A DNA stretch of 64,000 nucleotides, from NCBI GenBank assembly GCA_024362935.1, contig JANCRA010000032.1:3162001-3226000 (forward strand), read 5' to 3'. Both the position numbers and the translations under genes were made by a program. Of this stretch, positions 12,670-27,100 are shown piece after piece (within the stretch, counting starts at the first letter, position 1; every line of letters starts with the position of its first letter). The DNA is from Setophaga petechia (lineage: Eukaryota > Chordata > Aves > Passeriformes > Parulidae). The notes beneath the pieces were generated by a model. That model did not search any database. It was not told the DNA's origin and worked only from the letters and a program-made list of their open reading frames with translations.

Positions 12670-15600
12670 AGGAAAAAATTGATGCATTAAATAAGAGAAT
12701 GTGTCATCAAATACATACAATGCAAAATTCATCACAGAGACTTTTGACTATGAGAACACATTGATGGGAAATAGTCAATTAAGGGTTTAACAATGATACA
12801 GAGTCTAATTCTGCAGGATATCATAGATTTCTGATGGGAATACTTCACAAATGAAAAAACTTTTCAATTTAAATTAAATTAAATTTCCAATTAAGTCACA
12901 GAGAGCTGCACTCCAGCAGGAAAAGCTACTAAAAATCATATATTCTTGGTCATGAATTAAACATTTAGTATAGTTCAGTCAACAGTGACCCAAGACAGAA
13001 GGACAAAAAATACTTTCTGCGTTCCCCCACTTCTATTTTAAACCATGTGTTTTACAATTGGAGTTTCTTGCATCATTTTAAACAAGACTTCCTTCATTAT
13101 ACAGAGTTATATCTGTAAAGTTTACTTCAGAAAACAAATCTGATAGTCAAGCTAGTTGTGTCATAGAGTTTGATACACTCATAAATATTTCAGGTATTTT
13201 ATGCAATACGCCCATCAAGTGACAGGCCAAAATAGCTCCTAAGACTTTACCATGAATTAAAAATGTGAAAATAATGGATTTTCTGGGTTGGTAGCTGAAG
13301 TGAAAATTGTAAGAAAAACCGTTCTCATTCGAGCTGAATATTTTTGGTTTCTTTTTCCTTCAAAAAGGAAAGAAGGAATACTAAATTAATTACACTACGT
13401 GGACCAAAACAATTTATTTTATTTAAATCCAGATGGTTTGATATTATGATAATTTCATCACTTGAAAGAGTAAGAAACTAAGGAAAATTTTTAAATGAGG
13501 GAGTTCTTTCACATTAAAAATCTGAAACATTTGACTTTGAAATTTTGGAACTAACTATTTCAACATTTTTTTTTTCCCTCCAGCTAAAGCAGTTGGCTCT
13601 ACACCAACTGCTTTGAAGAATCAGAAACAGAAAATTAACCTTGCTCTATCAATAACAGGCCAAAGTTGAAAAGAAAATATTGAAACTCAAGAGAAATTTA
13701 CCTTTCCCTTCAATGGAGTCAGGACTTCTCTCTTTGTCTTTATCTGCAGAATAAAGATATTATGCTTTTCCTAGAAAAGACTGTGAGCAAACTTGGTACT
13801 CTGAATTTTTAAGCTACACAGACATAGATTATGCATTGCCTATGAGCCAGCATTGTGCACTTCCCTATGAGCTATTACTTTTTGAACTGTAGTTCTAGAA
13901 GTCAGTTGTGTGAATCATCTGGGAGAAAAAAAATTCATGTTATCCAAGGAAAAATAATTCCCTACAAACATCTTGCAGAGGCAATGATGCTTACAAGACA
14001 ACTAACATCGTAGGAACAAGCACACCCCACATGGAGAGGGATGCTGGAGCTGTCCTTGGGTATTTCTGTGCAGATCTCCATCAGAAAGCAGGGCTGTCTA
14101 CTTCATCCCCAAATGGGTTGTAATTGCAGGAATGTGGGGTGGTAGGGTGGAGAAGCAGAAGTGCATCAAATGTCCCACTTTTTCCTCCCTAGCCCTGGGG
14201 AACTGCTGCAAAGCTGCTACTCAGATCAGCAAGGACTGGGCATGGCTTCTTCTCCAAATTCCTGACAGAACACATTTCTTAATCATTCGAGTTTTGAGGT
14301 GTTGAGTATAGGGCATTTTTTTTCCCTTATCTTGGCTGACAGACTGTAAGTTACCCAGCAGCAGGAGGTGACATCTAAAATGCATCTTTAAATCTTTTCT
14401 CTGCCTCAGTGGGAAGGCCATATCTCCTCTATTTTCACATCAAGTCATCCAGAAGGAGCAAAGATTTTGCTGCCCCAAGTGCTTTGAAATGCCCTGCATG
14501 GATCCAAATGCAGTATCAGGCCTTTGTTTTTACAGGGAATATATTTAAAATTATTTGCCAACACAAAAGTAAATTTTCTTACTTAATGAAGAACAGACAT
14601 AAGAAGTTGGAAGAGACAGCATTCCTGACAAGATGTCTTTCAAGAAAATTTTGTCACTTTGAAGTGTGATTACTTGAAGCATTATTATAGTGTGATTTCA
14701 CAGGGTAATTAGTATCATACGCCTCTCTTCTATTAAAGTACCCTCTGTAACATATGCTGAAGTCATAAGCCATAAATCACTGTATCCCATTTAGGATTTA
14801 CTGTGTCAGCAAATTTCAGTGACATAATGCTACAGAGCAACATTTCTGTATATTTATTGCTGTAATCACGACACTAAAGTGTGAAGACACCTTGCTAAAA
14901 CCTATAACCTCCTGTAAATGGGGCTTTTTTGAGAAGAAAAAATCCACTAAGTGAATAATATGCAATTCACAGCTACAGACTCAGTGACTACCATTCAAAA
15001 CTACAGTAATTATTTGGGTATGCAACATGCTTGGCACAGCAGCAATAGAAAACAGACACAGAAAGTGAGGGATTTATTTGACTAGCTGTAGACATCTAAA
15101 TGTAAGCTAACTGCTCCACATTCCCTTGCTGGTTGATGGAGAGGGTTACATGCTTTTAAGGATTGATCTGATTCTAAATGGATATTTGGGAAGGTCAGAT
15201 TAATTGCAGCTAAAAATAGCCTATTTATTTCAACTGAGTGCAGCTAGAGCCTTGAGTCACTAGTTCACTTCTGCATTAGAAATATCTAATGGTAGATTAG
15301 ACAGAAGACAAGAAATGGTCAAAATAAATAGTCAGAGAAGAAAAATTTTAAGTGTAACTTCAGTGAAAAATCCTGACCTTCCTCACTTCTCCAGTAACTT
15401 CATTATGACTCTTGCTGTCCTCACAAATATACTTCTCAAGAGAACAAGCACATGACATGGAAACATGCATATGATATAGACAAGAGGTCCAAAATATCCT
15501 TTTTATATTCCAGCAGCAATAGCACCTGAGCTTCTTTACAGGAGACAAAGTAGCTTCCTGAAGAAAGTCAAGCCTAAGGAAAATATGGGCAGCTGCAGAG

Positions 15601-18600
15601 GTCCAAGGCTGCATTCTAATATATGGGCTAACAGAAAAAAAGTACGCAGCTCAGAAGGGTAAAATTTGCCATGCCCAGGCATCTTGGAAGACTCAGAAAA
15701 ATAAGGCAAACTAGGAGTTTGTAGATGGTAAGAGATGCTGATTACTGCCGTGATGAGGCCCTGCCATCATTCACCACAAAGGCAGCTGCTGTGGCAGCAG
15801 ACAGGCAGTGGTACCCAAGGCAAGCCCTGCACATGGGCAGTAGGCTTTGCCCATCATGGATAAAGTGCTGTGTTCTCCTGCCTACCTACTGTGTGTTTAT
15901 ACCATTCCAGTTCCCCACTAGAATCCACTGAATAACCCTCTTTCTCCTTTCATGCTTCTTTTAAAGTAAACAACTACTTGTGGACAGGAATTCCTGATTA
16001 CTCTCCCACCCTACCCATGCCCATATTCTTATTCTGAACATCAGTCCTTATTATGACCATGTCCATGATACATAACCATATTCCTCTACTGAGGAATATC
16101 CCATACTTACAGATTTACTAGTTCAGATATCTTAACTTTGAGATATCCTTTGGTTTTAAGTAAGCTATATTTTACCTGCATTCTCTCATTTGCTCATGAT
16201 TTTATGTTTCTTTCAGTTAAATGCAACACTTAAAGGTCAAAAGTGAAAGAGGAAAAGTTGAATGGCAGAAAATAAAGTGAGAACCCTTATCTTAAGTGAA
16301 GAGTTACACAATCTGTTGAACCCTTTTCTGTTTGTGGAAGCAAAAGCAGATTGCTTCTCTCAATAAAGAACAGCAAATTTTGCATATTCTTTCAAGAACT
16401 ATACAGGCTCTCACTATGTTCTGGGGCCAAGTTTTCACTGGTTTCAGTGATGCAGGATAAGGCATCAAAAACTTAACTGAAAAAGAAACAGGGCTGAAAT
16501 CTGTTTAAATTTAGTGTTGCCTAGATCAAAAGAAAAACAAGGCATAAAATATTGGTGTGGAAACAATCCAGTGTGAAGCAGACGATTAGTCTATGATTGT
16601 AGGGAGACGATAAGTGCTTCATTCAGTAGGCTTTTAGCACACAAGTTTTAGTATCAATAACTTATGTCTTTTCTTTTTTCTGTTTTCATTTGCACTGCAA
16701 TTTTTGGCCAATTTTTCATTATGCTATGAAGAATTCTTGGTCGTTTTCTGTCTTGATTTGCAACAGCATTGCCTCGTTAACAAATTACTGTAAGAGATCG
16801 TGTATTCAGAAAGGAGGTTTTATCATCCTTGTATAATCTTCCCACTCTTTCTCGCTATTATCAAAATATTGAGGAAATAGAGTACTAAACTGTCTGGCAT
16901 TTACAAACTTCATGCTCATATATGGAAATGAAATAATTGAGGAAGGAAAAATAAGCTTCCAAAGTGTTTATCAATTCATTATATTAATGCCATCTGTCCC
17001 ACAGCTATGATGTCAGACTTCTTTCTTCCTTCTTCATTAAGGCATAGTTCGTTTACACAAACTGCTGCTTAAGATACTTGCTGGAACACTTAACAGCTCC
17101 CTCATTTGTTTGGTAGTTTTATAGGCCTCTTGTGCTGGAGCAGAGGTACAACAGCTTGCAATGCAGGAAAAGAAAAGATAAAACTACCCCGCTGCGCAGA
17201 TTTAGTCAATTTTCACTGGCTCTCGCACAGAAAACAAATTGCAACCCCTCACAAAGAGTTCTCTCTCTGCACTGGCAGCCCTGACAAATGCAGACAAAAA
17301 TGAGTAAATCAGGCAACTTCACATCAGGAGGAAAAAAATGGCTACTGCTCCAACAGCTGCTATCATAATTAAGAACAGATTTCATCACTAAACTCTTGCT
17401 GGTTGTATCTGCAGCAAAACAAATACACAGATGTGGCACATTTGCATACTGAAAAATGTGTGCCATGTAACTGAAACAAATTTGCTTTTTCAGCTCTTAA
17501 ATATTCACTTTTTAATATGAAACAATGGGGATGGTTTGCATAATAATCCTCTGTCTTTGCTCATCAAATTCATTCAATCAGTATATGAAATATAATGCAA
17601 CACTAATACCTAATAAGTTCACGTTTCAGTCATGCAATCCAATACCAAAATTTTTTATTATATCCAATAAGATACAATTTTGAATTGCTTTCTGAATTGC
17701 CCTCGGGCACTTCTATTTGTAAATGACATGCTTTAAAAGCAAGATAAAAAAGAGGAAAATATGGCAATTATTTCCTTAAATCATGACAAGCACAAAATTT
17801 ATTGCCCCTTCATTTATCCACACATTTTAAAAGGTCACCTAGGATCATTTAGTGGAGAAGAAATGCAACCCTCTCAAAGTAAAAATGGAATAGCATCATG
17901 CCCTGTGAAAGCAGGGTGGGATTATTAATGCAACAGTGACTGGACCCCCACAACTGCAGCATGTCCATCAGAAGCTGCAGGATCTTGAGAGACTCTCTTT
18001 TAAAACAATGACTCTCTAGATTGTCTTCTCCTCACTCCAAAATCACATCTTTCCTAGCTATGGCTATTTCATAGCTCAATAACCTAACTGGTTTCAGGCA
18101 AACTGTCATAACAGTTTTTTGGAATGGTTTCCTGACTGTAAATCTGTGATAATTACAAAAAGAATGTGATTATCAAGGTCTATAGATTGTTTAAGGAGCC
18201 AATCTGCAGATCTGATGATTCGAACAACAGTTTTGCCTCAGCTGTATTTTAAGCCATTCAGTCATGCCACTGTGCTTTCCCTAGTGAATACATTTGTTCA
18301 ATTTAAATCCCTCTGTAGAATTAATTTGTTTATTTTAAGTATTGTGCAGAACTGGATGATCAAGTTGGAGCAAAGTTTTTCAGACGGAGGCATGCCTGAT
18401 AACAGAAGCCTGAATACAGCTCTTACTGTAGGTGCTCAAACTGATGTGTCCTGAGTATTCCTCTTCTGGTACTCATTCCAGAAACTGATTCCCTGTGTAC
18501 TGCAGGAGCTTGGATTTAAAATCTGCACATTTTAGTGACACTCACCTGTAAGTGGAGGATATGGGACTTGTAAAGTATTCCTGCAGATATCTGCATGCAC

Positions 18601-20559
18601 ATTTTTGCATGCTTACAAAAAAAGGGTTATTGCTTGAGAACCAGTTCCTAGACAGTGGACACCGTTATAAGGCAAATAATTAAACCAAAGCATCATGAAA
18701 GCTGTTTCACAGAAGTACATAACTATCTGCAAATGGCAAATGGCCAGATTTTAACAGCAAACCAGTGTATAAAGAATTCAAATGAAATCTCCATTAAAAA
18801 TGAGGGGGGCTACACAGCCAGGAAAGCAAAATGGTGCTAATATGTATATGCTTTTTTCCCATGTACAGATTGTCTGTATTTTGCAGGAAGGGCCTCCAGA
18901 TAATACAAGAAACGCCATTTAACCTTCCAGCTGCCTCTACCACTCTCAGCCAGTGTGGCAGCACTGATGAAATGATTTATGCAACCCTAATGACATAAGA
19001 TGAGCACTTTCTATTGCTGTTCTTGGAAACACAGCGAGCTGGCCATGCTTTCCACAGGCAGTGGAAGATAACCACCAGAAGGTAACAGTACCAGAAACCA
19101 AGGTCTCTTGAATCCAACAGGCACTGCATGCAATTGTGTCCTCTGGCACAGGACTACATGAACCTGCACCAGCCAATCCTGGTTTTTTTTTCCTTGTCTT
19201 CCTTGTCCCTTCAGCAAGGGAGATGAGAGGTGCCACATTGTACAGATAGTGTTCTATTTGAAGACATCTATAATGCCAATACTAGACCTTACACATTGAT
19301 AAGCTGTCACAGTAAGATGCACTAGTAGAAGATTCTGTATCTGCAACTTTGCACGAATAGAAAAAAGTGGCCAAATTAGAACTGCTGCAATCAAGGCTGC
19401 ATCTGTTCCACAAAGAAAATTCTTAGCTATATTAGAGTAAGCCCTGAGTTTGAACCATGAAATGCTTTTGCAATGAAATTTGTTGGCCTGATGTCTTGAA
19501 AAACACAGTTTTCCAGATCTGTGCATAACTTTATTATTTGTTCTTTCATAACAATATTTTCATCTTGAAGAATAGCTCTTAAAAGCAGGTTCTTAAAAGG
19601 AAAAGGGTAAAGAAAAATTTAGATAAGGTTAAGGATATTTCCCATTGTAATGGCAAACGACATATAGTAATATGCATGAAAAGATAAAATAATATTTTGG
19701 GGAGAAAACAATATCAGAAGGACTCGCTATATGAATCACCTATGGTTTTGGGTATCTCAGCTCTAGATGTGCAGTGCAAGTGACATAGGAGTATCAGCAA
19801 GAAGCCTATTTTTGTGCACATCTGGATTCTGTTTTGGTTATCAAGTCCTCATTCCTGTTTGTCTGGCAGATGTTGTATGTACACTTTTAATATGAGTTTG
19901 TAGAGGTTTCCAAGGGAACTTGGGGCCATTTTTTTTTTTTTAATCTTGTCTGTGGTTCACTTTATCATGAAGGTAATATCAGTCAGGTCTTCAAGAATTT
20001 TTCAGTTTCTTTTCTTTATGGTTTTCCTTTTTTAGGCAGTTATAAAAAAGATAAAATAAGTAGCAAGCAATCAGCAAGTGTAGCAAAGGCTATATAATTA
20101 GTGAATTTGTTTTCCTTTGAATTTAAAATTATTAATTTCTTAGGAACCAATACACTAATATCTGCAAAGCTATCTCCCCCTTGCACTTAAGTACAGTATT
20201 TTTGTTGCATTAGAGCAAACAGGACTTGGCCAAAAAAATGGTGGGTTGGTTTTAATATCAGACAACTGAGATTAGCTCCAGGACACTTGTATAATTATTC
20301 CCTAATGCCTGCTGCATCAACAGCAGTATGGGAATTGCTTTGTTTTTGAAGGACACAAGCTTTGGGATTTGGGATATGTACAGTATAGATATATAATTTC
20401 ATGCTGTTTGCATGAAAGTCAGTGAAAGCTTAGTTCAAATGTAGTTTTACTAAACTTACTTACAAACTAAAATCCTCATGTTCTTAAAAATATAAGAGTG
20501 TCTACGCTGTTCATCAGTGCCAAGCTTGCTTTGTCTGCACGCAAAGAATTAAAGACCAG
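12670..20559. other. Intronic AT-rich sequence, no gene seen
   Basis: Long AT-rich stretch with no CR1 copy and no coding frame above about 100 aa. It contains the hairpin at 13586-13614. Confidence 0.6.
13586..13614. other. Perfect 11-bp inverted repeat (hairpin) after a polypyrimidine tract
   Basis: The arms AAAGCAGTTGG and CCAACTGCTTT flank a 7-base loop, CTCTACA. Just before it, a T-rich pyrimidine run ends in CCCTCCAG, which on the plus strand resembles a 3' splice acceptor. The stem is too short for a typical microRNA precursor. Any function is unproven. Confidence 0.6.
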
Positions 20560-20900
20560 GGTGGAGGTATGAGCTTGTCTAATCTGAACATTTTCGTCAA
20601 GCCTCATAATTTATATGCATTTTGAAATCTGAAACAAATATTTGATTGCAAGTTATTGGGTCGGAGGTAGCCTTCAGTCGCCAGGTACTGTTGTTATAAT
20701 GGAAAAATGGCAGCATTAGTTTAATGTATTATAATAGCACAGGGTAATGATCCTTAGCTCAGTACTACTGAAATACCTTGACAACAGCAGTTGAAGTCAA
20801 TGGGAGCATTGCAAGTGCATATAAAAGTGCAGTCTGCAGGCCATTAGGCATAATTTCATCACATCTTTATTGGAATAAAAATTGCACTTAAGCTTCTGCT
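20560..20900. promoter_or_regulatory. Candidate conserved non-coding element
   Basis: About 340 bp of unique, non-repetitive, moderately AT-rich sequence with no open frame and several TAAT/ATTA-type homeodomain cores. Only its texture suggests constraint. No alignment was available, so this is a guess to be tested. Confidence 0.2.
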
Positions 20901-23569
20901 GTTGTGTTGGCAATTTAGAAACACTTTATTTGCGTACACGAATTTTACAAAGATCCTCTGTTAAAGCAGCGATTAAACTACTGTTAGGGTGCATGGACAC
21001 TGGGAACTTACTTGCATCTACTAAGAGGCCAGCAAGTAAAGAGGTAAATGTTCAGTGCTGGTGGCATGAGACCAGTTTATACCTGTAGAGGCCTTGGTTC
21101 CTGTTACATGCAAATGAAACATGCCTATCTTGTGTGTTGACCTAGATACTGCATTTTCAGTATCAGCTCTGACACCCTGACAAAGAAGAGACTTTTGCAG
21201 AGATCTGCTTCCCCTTGAACAATTCCACAGGTTATTTTAAGTCTTCCCTACTTATCAGCAAAGAAATGAGATCTACACACAAACAGCCCCCTCAAAAACC
21301 ACATCTCTAAGGGTACACTGAGTGTGAACTTAGGTACTCATGTTTTTGCACAAGGTTTAAAAACAGATACAGCTCTGCTAAGAAAAGTCACCGAGTCTCC
21401 AAGCTAGTCACATAATAGTTTATCACTGCCTCAACTGCATAGAGAACCTGCCACCTGCTTGCTAACAGCAGAGGTTGCAGACATCCCAGGGAATTCCCAG
21501 CTGGGCATTGAGATGCATCCTGTCTCATCTCTGAAGGCAGGCTGTGGCTGGCACCAGACAGCCCTGTGCCGCCTTCCTCTCCACAGAAACCAGCGTATGT
21601 GTTTGTGGGCAGATGCAGCCCTTGAACCAGCTCTTGGCCTCCAAAACCAACATGAGCTCTGAAGCGTGCCATTCCTTTCCTGATGTTTCATTGGAAATAC
21701 TTGTTTTACCAAAAATAAAACAAGGCAGAGAAAAACTTTAAGTAATTTACCATTTTTCTGAAGCCTAGGGGAAAATAATGGCTGCTAATTTACTAGCTGA
21801 CTTCTGTGAGAGGGAGCAAATACAACACCATCCTGAAAGGTCTTAACGAAAAATATGGCTTCAAAGAAAAACATATGAACGAAATGTTTTGCATTGCCAA
21901 ATGCCAAGAAGGCAAAGGAAATTCCTCTAGAAAACATCCTCATGCCAATGTCAAAAGTCATGACAAGTCAAAATAAAAGAAAATTATGTGAAAGTAAAAG
22001 AAAAAGGCTTAGCTTTGTGTGGTCTCTGGAGGAAGGAGAAGATAATTGTCAACATCTTTATCATCTGGACACCAGCTATTTGAACTATGCAAAAAGACAG
22101 GGCCCAGTGACCCCAGACTGAGGTACAGCACAAGGCCATTTGCTTGTCCCCACTACTCAGTGGAACTATTTTCCATTTTTATCTTTCAGTAACACAGTTG
22201 GGATGTTTAACACCTTCTGCCTTGAGTCTCAGACAAATTATGCCAGCGGCTTGGAGTCACCAGAGCCTGGGCAACAATGCCACCTGTAGCACTGCCAGCC
22301 TTGCTGACTTGCTGTGAGAACTAAACTACCTCCTGTGAGAAATTACCATTTGCAAGTCTGACATCAGCTCAGGAACAATTACATGCTGTGTGCAACGGGT
22401 CAGTTTTATTTAGGGGAAAAAACATCCGACAAACTCACACGTCAACTCTTCCTGGCTGATCTTGTAAGAGTCAAATCCATCAGGAGAGGGTTGTCCAATC
22501 TCCTGAGCTTAGTGCTGCTTAGTGCTACTGCAATTCTCTCATCCATGTACAAGAACAAAATCAACAAAACACTACCAGAGGGCTGCCAGCTCCATGCACA
22601 GAAAGTCAAAAGTAGACTTGGTTACATAGGGAGGCATCAGTTTCTTTTCACATTCACAATATGTCATACCAGTGAAGAAAACATTGTAATTAGTACGAGC
22701 TTCACATCAGTTGGTTTAGCACAGCCTACTCAATGCAAATGTCTTCATTTACTTCCTCCCCATGTAAGGCCTCAGGCTCACTCTGGTGGTGCCCCTCCTG
22801 TCTTATTCTGCACAGCTGCTCTACTCCTTTCCACTGATCTCATACGTGAACCCAAGCCATCCAGCTCAATTCCTTCAATATCCTGCACTTTTCTGGGACA
22901 GAAGTGTCCTTTCAGCTCCAAGAGTGTCCTTCATTATCATTAAAGGAATGCAGTAAGTCCTAACTATCTCCTGCCCCTCTGGTGCCTTTTGTCAGTCTGC
23001 ATTCTGCAGCAAGTGGAGCACCAGACAAATGTCTCCTGTAACAGCCGGGCTGTGCTTTCAGCTTCACCTTCTCCATCCCCTCCTCCTCACCTCACTCTTC
23101 CTCCCAAGTGTGGTCTTTGCTCACCCTATTAAGGCTTCCTCCTCCCAAACACCATCCGTATTTTTCTATTTGGGTACTTCTCTCAGCCTTGTCGCTATCT
23201 CCTTTCTTCAGGTGCGATAGGTTAATTTACTTTCCAGGCTTCTGTTAACCTTTCCTCTGCCTTTCCAGGGCTGATAGGCTCTATCACAGGATACTTCTCG
23301 CTGTGTACTTGTACAGCACCTTGCATAATGAATCCAAATCTCAGGCTTTTCAAAAACATTATCAAGAATTCAAGCTTGTCAAACCCAACAGAAAACCACC
23401 CTGCTGTACATTTGCTGAAGAATAAGCAGGAAAGAAGAATATACAGAGCTGACCTGCTCTCACAGTTCTTTGCACCATCATGCAGTTTCCCTCCATTCTG
23501 TGCATTTAACCCTCAGTTGTAATCATGCACCTCAAAAGCCTACCTGAATCAGGACAGTCTAATTTTTAA
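20901..23569. other. Intronic sequence containing a 186-codon chance open frame
   Basis: A plus-strand frame at 22383-22943 stays open for 186 codons. Its translation has no recognised domain and irregular composition, and no splice-supported extension was seen. It is best regarded as non-coding. Confidence 0.5.
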
Positions 23570-24130
23570 TCTGAGCATATCACGGTTTAATCAGAAAAAT
23601 TTTGTGTGTGCCTATTACTTGTTATTTAATCTGTGAAATCCAGCCTATAAAACCTGTTGGTGTAAAGATAAGCGCTTTATTTAATATCCAATTAAATGTG
23701 GTCACCAGAGAAATCACAGCTTATGCAACTTTATCAGAAAAAGATTAATCTATTTCAGGCTTAGCCCAAAATGTCATAAAAGAACTCATGAATTTAGATA
23801 GGAATCCACTTATTAGCCAAAGACATTTTCCTATTGAGTAAGAACAGTCTAAATTGCTGCCTATATTTATACTTGGTTCAATCAAATTTCTGTACTCAGT
23901 AGCTGTCATTGATTTTCAGGACAATTATCAAACAAAAATGATGAACAAACTGCAGGAACATTATAGAGTCTTTTTCAACTCCACAGTAATCATTAGAAAA
24001 TGCACAGCCTGTTCATTGATAATGCTTTAATGGCTCACAGGGTGACATCATCAAATTAAAAAGACAGTCACACCCGGAAGGCAGAAGATTTTCTTTTTAG
24101 CATTACAATTTACCATTTTAAAGTTAATTG
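23570..24130. promoter_or_regulatory. Candidate conserved non-coding element
   Basis: Unique AT-rich sequence without open frames or repeats, containing CTTTATTTAATATCCAATTA and ATGTGGTCACC-like blocks. The suggestion of constraint is by appearance only. Confidence 0.18.
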
Positions 24131-27100
24131 TATTTCACTTGATGTTTCAAAATACACAAGGCTGCACTGAAGTTACTTTTTTCACATTGTGTGATCATGC
24201 CCAAACCCATGATTTTAGAGTAAGGAGGCAAATACTTGAACTTATTTCTTTAAATTAAGCAGACTTTCTTTCCCTGTCTAGAAACTGATATCCCTCAGTT
24301 CATTAGCTGAGTTTCCCACAGGGCCTACAAAGGCACATTCCATTTCTATACTGTTTGATTTTTCTAGCTGATTTATTTTAAAAGAAGTAGTCTATATTAA
24401 GATTATTAAATAATAGCAATGTGGTATAATATTTCCATATTATTTATTATCTTCAATAAGGTATGTATTTCACAGTACAGAAAACTCGTTAAAAAAAATA
24501 GGTGTATAGGTGTATCAGTAGAAGTAGCAAAGCTGCAGTTAGTTGCTGGGGCACAGCAATTTTGGTTTCTGTCTACTGGGTCAACCTGAGGTAAAAGGTT
24601 CAAGTGCAATGGCTAAAAATCAGTATTAAACAATGATGCTTAATGGCCTACTTAAAATTAATTCAGTGATCCAGCCCCACTGTGCTGAGCACAAAAATAC
24701 CTATCTGTAGTCAATGCATAAGATGTATCATATAGAAAAGCTACAGGAGAGTAACTCACACCTGGCTACAGCAGATTTGCTGAACTGTATCCTCCCCTCC
24801 ATGCTGTAAATTCTTTAGTGGTACTCTACAGATAAGGAGTTCATTTGCAAAGTTTGGCACGGCTATCAATTTCATATAAATTTCAAAAAATATAGGAAAA
24901 TTATTTACGTGGGCAGCATTTTCCTGTCACTGAATGGCAAAACTAAGCTTGTCAGAAGAGGCAGTGGATGTCCATTAGTTTAGCCTTTGCTCTGAATACA
25001 CAAAAATTCAATATGAAGAAAACAGCAGCTTTATTCTGAGAGCCGTCTCACGCATGAGAAGATGGGAGTAGGACATGTGATCAGTCCATTTCAAGAGAAA
25101 TTGATTGGGCCTGCATTTGGGTGTGATTTAGAGCAGACGAGAACATTGCCTGGGCACCACACCCAAGAACCCAAGAAGGTGGGGAATGCTTCCTATACTG
25201 GTACTGTGCCAACCCCACAGGTCCCCAGAAGCTGACAGCAGCACCAGAGGGGCAGATCCCTGTCCCAGCTCCTGCCTGGCCACTGCACTGGGCTGCAGGG
25301 AGCCGCCAGCCCTCCCTGCCCGAGCTCACTCAGCTACAAAGCCTTTGCTCAGCAGAGCTCTGCCAAAAAGTGGCAGCAGAAGGATTTGCTTCTCTGTGGA
25401 CCTTCAAAGATTTGTGGCGGGTACTTTTTAGCTGAACTTCCTCTGTGGCAGCTCTTCATCCCGTGCTCTTTATATAGCAGCAATTAGCATATCTGAGAAA
25501 TCCCCATTCGGCATGTTTTATGGTCTCTGCTCTGTACTGAGATAGTTCTGTAAGTTATGAGCAGAGATATGCCGTAATTCCTAATGTACAACTGTCAGGA
25601 AATCACTCACATAGATTTATTCACTGAACAGTTGGTGAGGAAACCAATTCTGAAAACGGAGCTAGAAACTTTAATTACACGAGAGAAAAAAATTACTCAA
25701 GCACCTCAGACTGGTCAAGAAGCTCCTTTGATGTGCTAAAGACATGACCTGAAATTAATAGATTAATGCACCGTAGTGTTTTGAGTTCAAATGCTGGCTT
25801 CTGCCCTAATTTTTATTCTGTATTACTATTGCTGACTTTCTTCAAAGTAATAATAATGTCAAAAAACAACCACAAGTGTTACATCTGCAGTCTGGAACAA
25901 AACAAAGGCAGATTGAAGACAAAAGACCATCTTCCCTCAAGCAATATCTTCTTGACCAAAGGAAGTTCATTCAACGTAGAATAGAAATATTCCTCCCTGT
26001 CAAACCCTGGTCTTGCTACCACTGAATGCAATGGCAAAACCTCTATTAATTTCTAGTGGAGGATGTGCAGTAAATAACTCAGATGGAAGTGGTAAACCAT
26101 AAGTGACATAATCACTCAGGAACTGTCTCTGCCTAAAGTGACCTAAATGACAGGAAGAAATACAGTGAGAAACAATAATTTGAGTTTAGTAAGAAGCCTT
26201 TAGTTATGTTTCTGCGTTTACTTTCATCTTACGGAAGAGCTTCATGTGCCACTCTGGATGGGGTCAGCTGTGTCACAGGCATCAGAACACAGAACTGGGG
26301 GTTTGGTCTCTGCACTTCTGCACTCAGCTTTGACACCAAAACACCCTGGCTCTGCTTCCTCTGGGCCTGTGGCCAGCCGTGACTCTGCCCAGCCTTGCTC
26401 TGGGAATGGAGTAAGGTGCACGATCCAGGTGTGCCATCCTGTCCTCTAGCAGCCTCTCACATAATTTTCCATCTGATCCCTCCACTGGGACCACCAGCAA
26501 GTGGGGCCAAGGGAAGCAGGCCTGTTCTGGCAGCAGCAGCATCACAGAAGGTGTCCCCATCTGCCTTCACCTCAGCTAATCCCTTTTGCAACCAGATCCA
26601 AAATATTGTTTTCAGAGTTGTCATTAAAGAGCTTATGAAGAGCTTTGAAACTCCTGAATGCAATAGATTACGGTAGTAAAAAACAGAGATTTTTTTGTTT
26701 ATTGATAAGAATGCAGCTGGATATGATCAGAAGCTATATTCCCTATGCTTAGAGGTGGTGGGAAAAAAAGGACCTGCTGTGTTTCAGATGTCAGCTCTTT
26801 GTAGGAGTTGTTCACAGATATTTAGACACCCTGTTTGAGCATGAGGTTTTGCCTCTTCCACCTCCCACAGAAGCTACGTGTACCCACAAGCCCAGATTTG
26901 TGCCTTTTGCAGTACTGCTTATGGGGGCAAAACAGGTAATGCATTTTCCTCCTCTGACAGTGACTGCACATCTGTGAAGTGAGTGATGCCCCACTGTCTA
27001 AATTTTTCTTCTCATGGGAGAGGACAAGCTTCTTTAGAAATAACCACAACCATGAAGTTTGATTCTTTTTCAGGGGTGTAGTCTGGACATAGGTCCATTC

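Noticed and set aside
12640..12680. Plus-strand 3' splice site after the T15 run
   Set aside because: No open frame or matching donor was found, and homopolymer runs followed by AG are common in this window.
22383..22943. 186-codon plus-strand open frame
   Set aside because: No recognisable domain, no flanking promoter or splice evidence, and irregular composition. It is likely chance within 64 kb.
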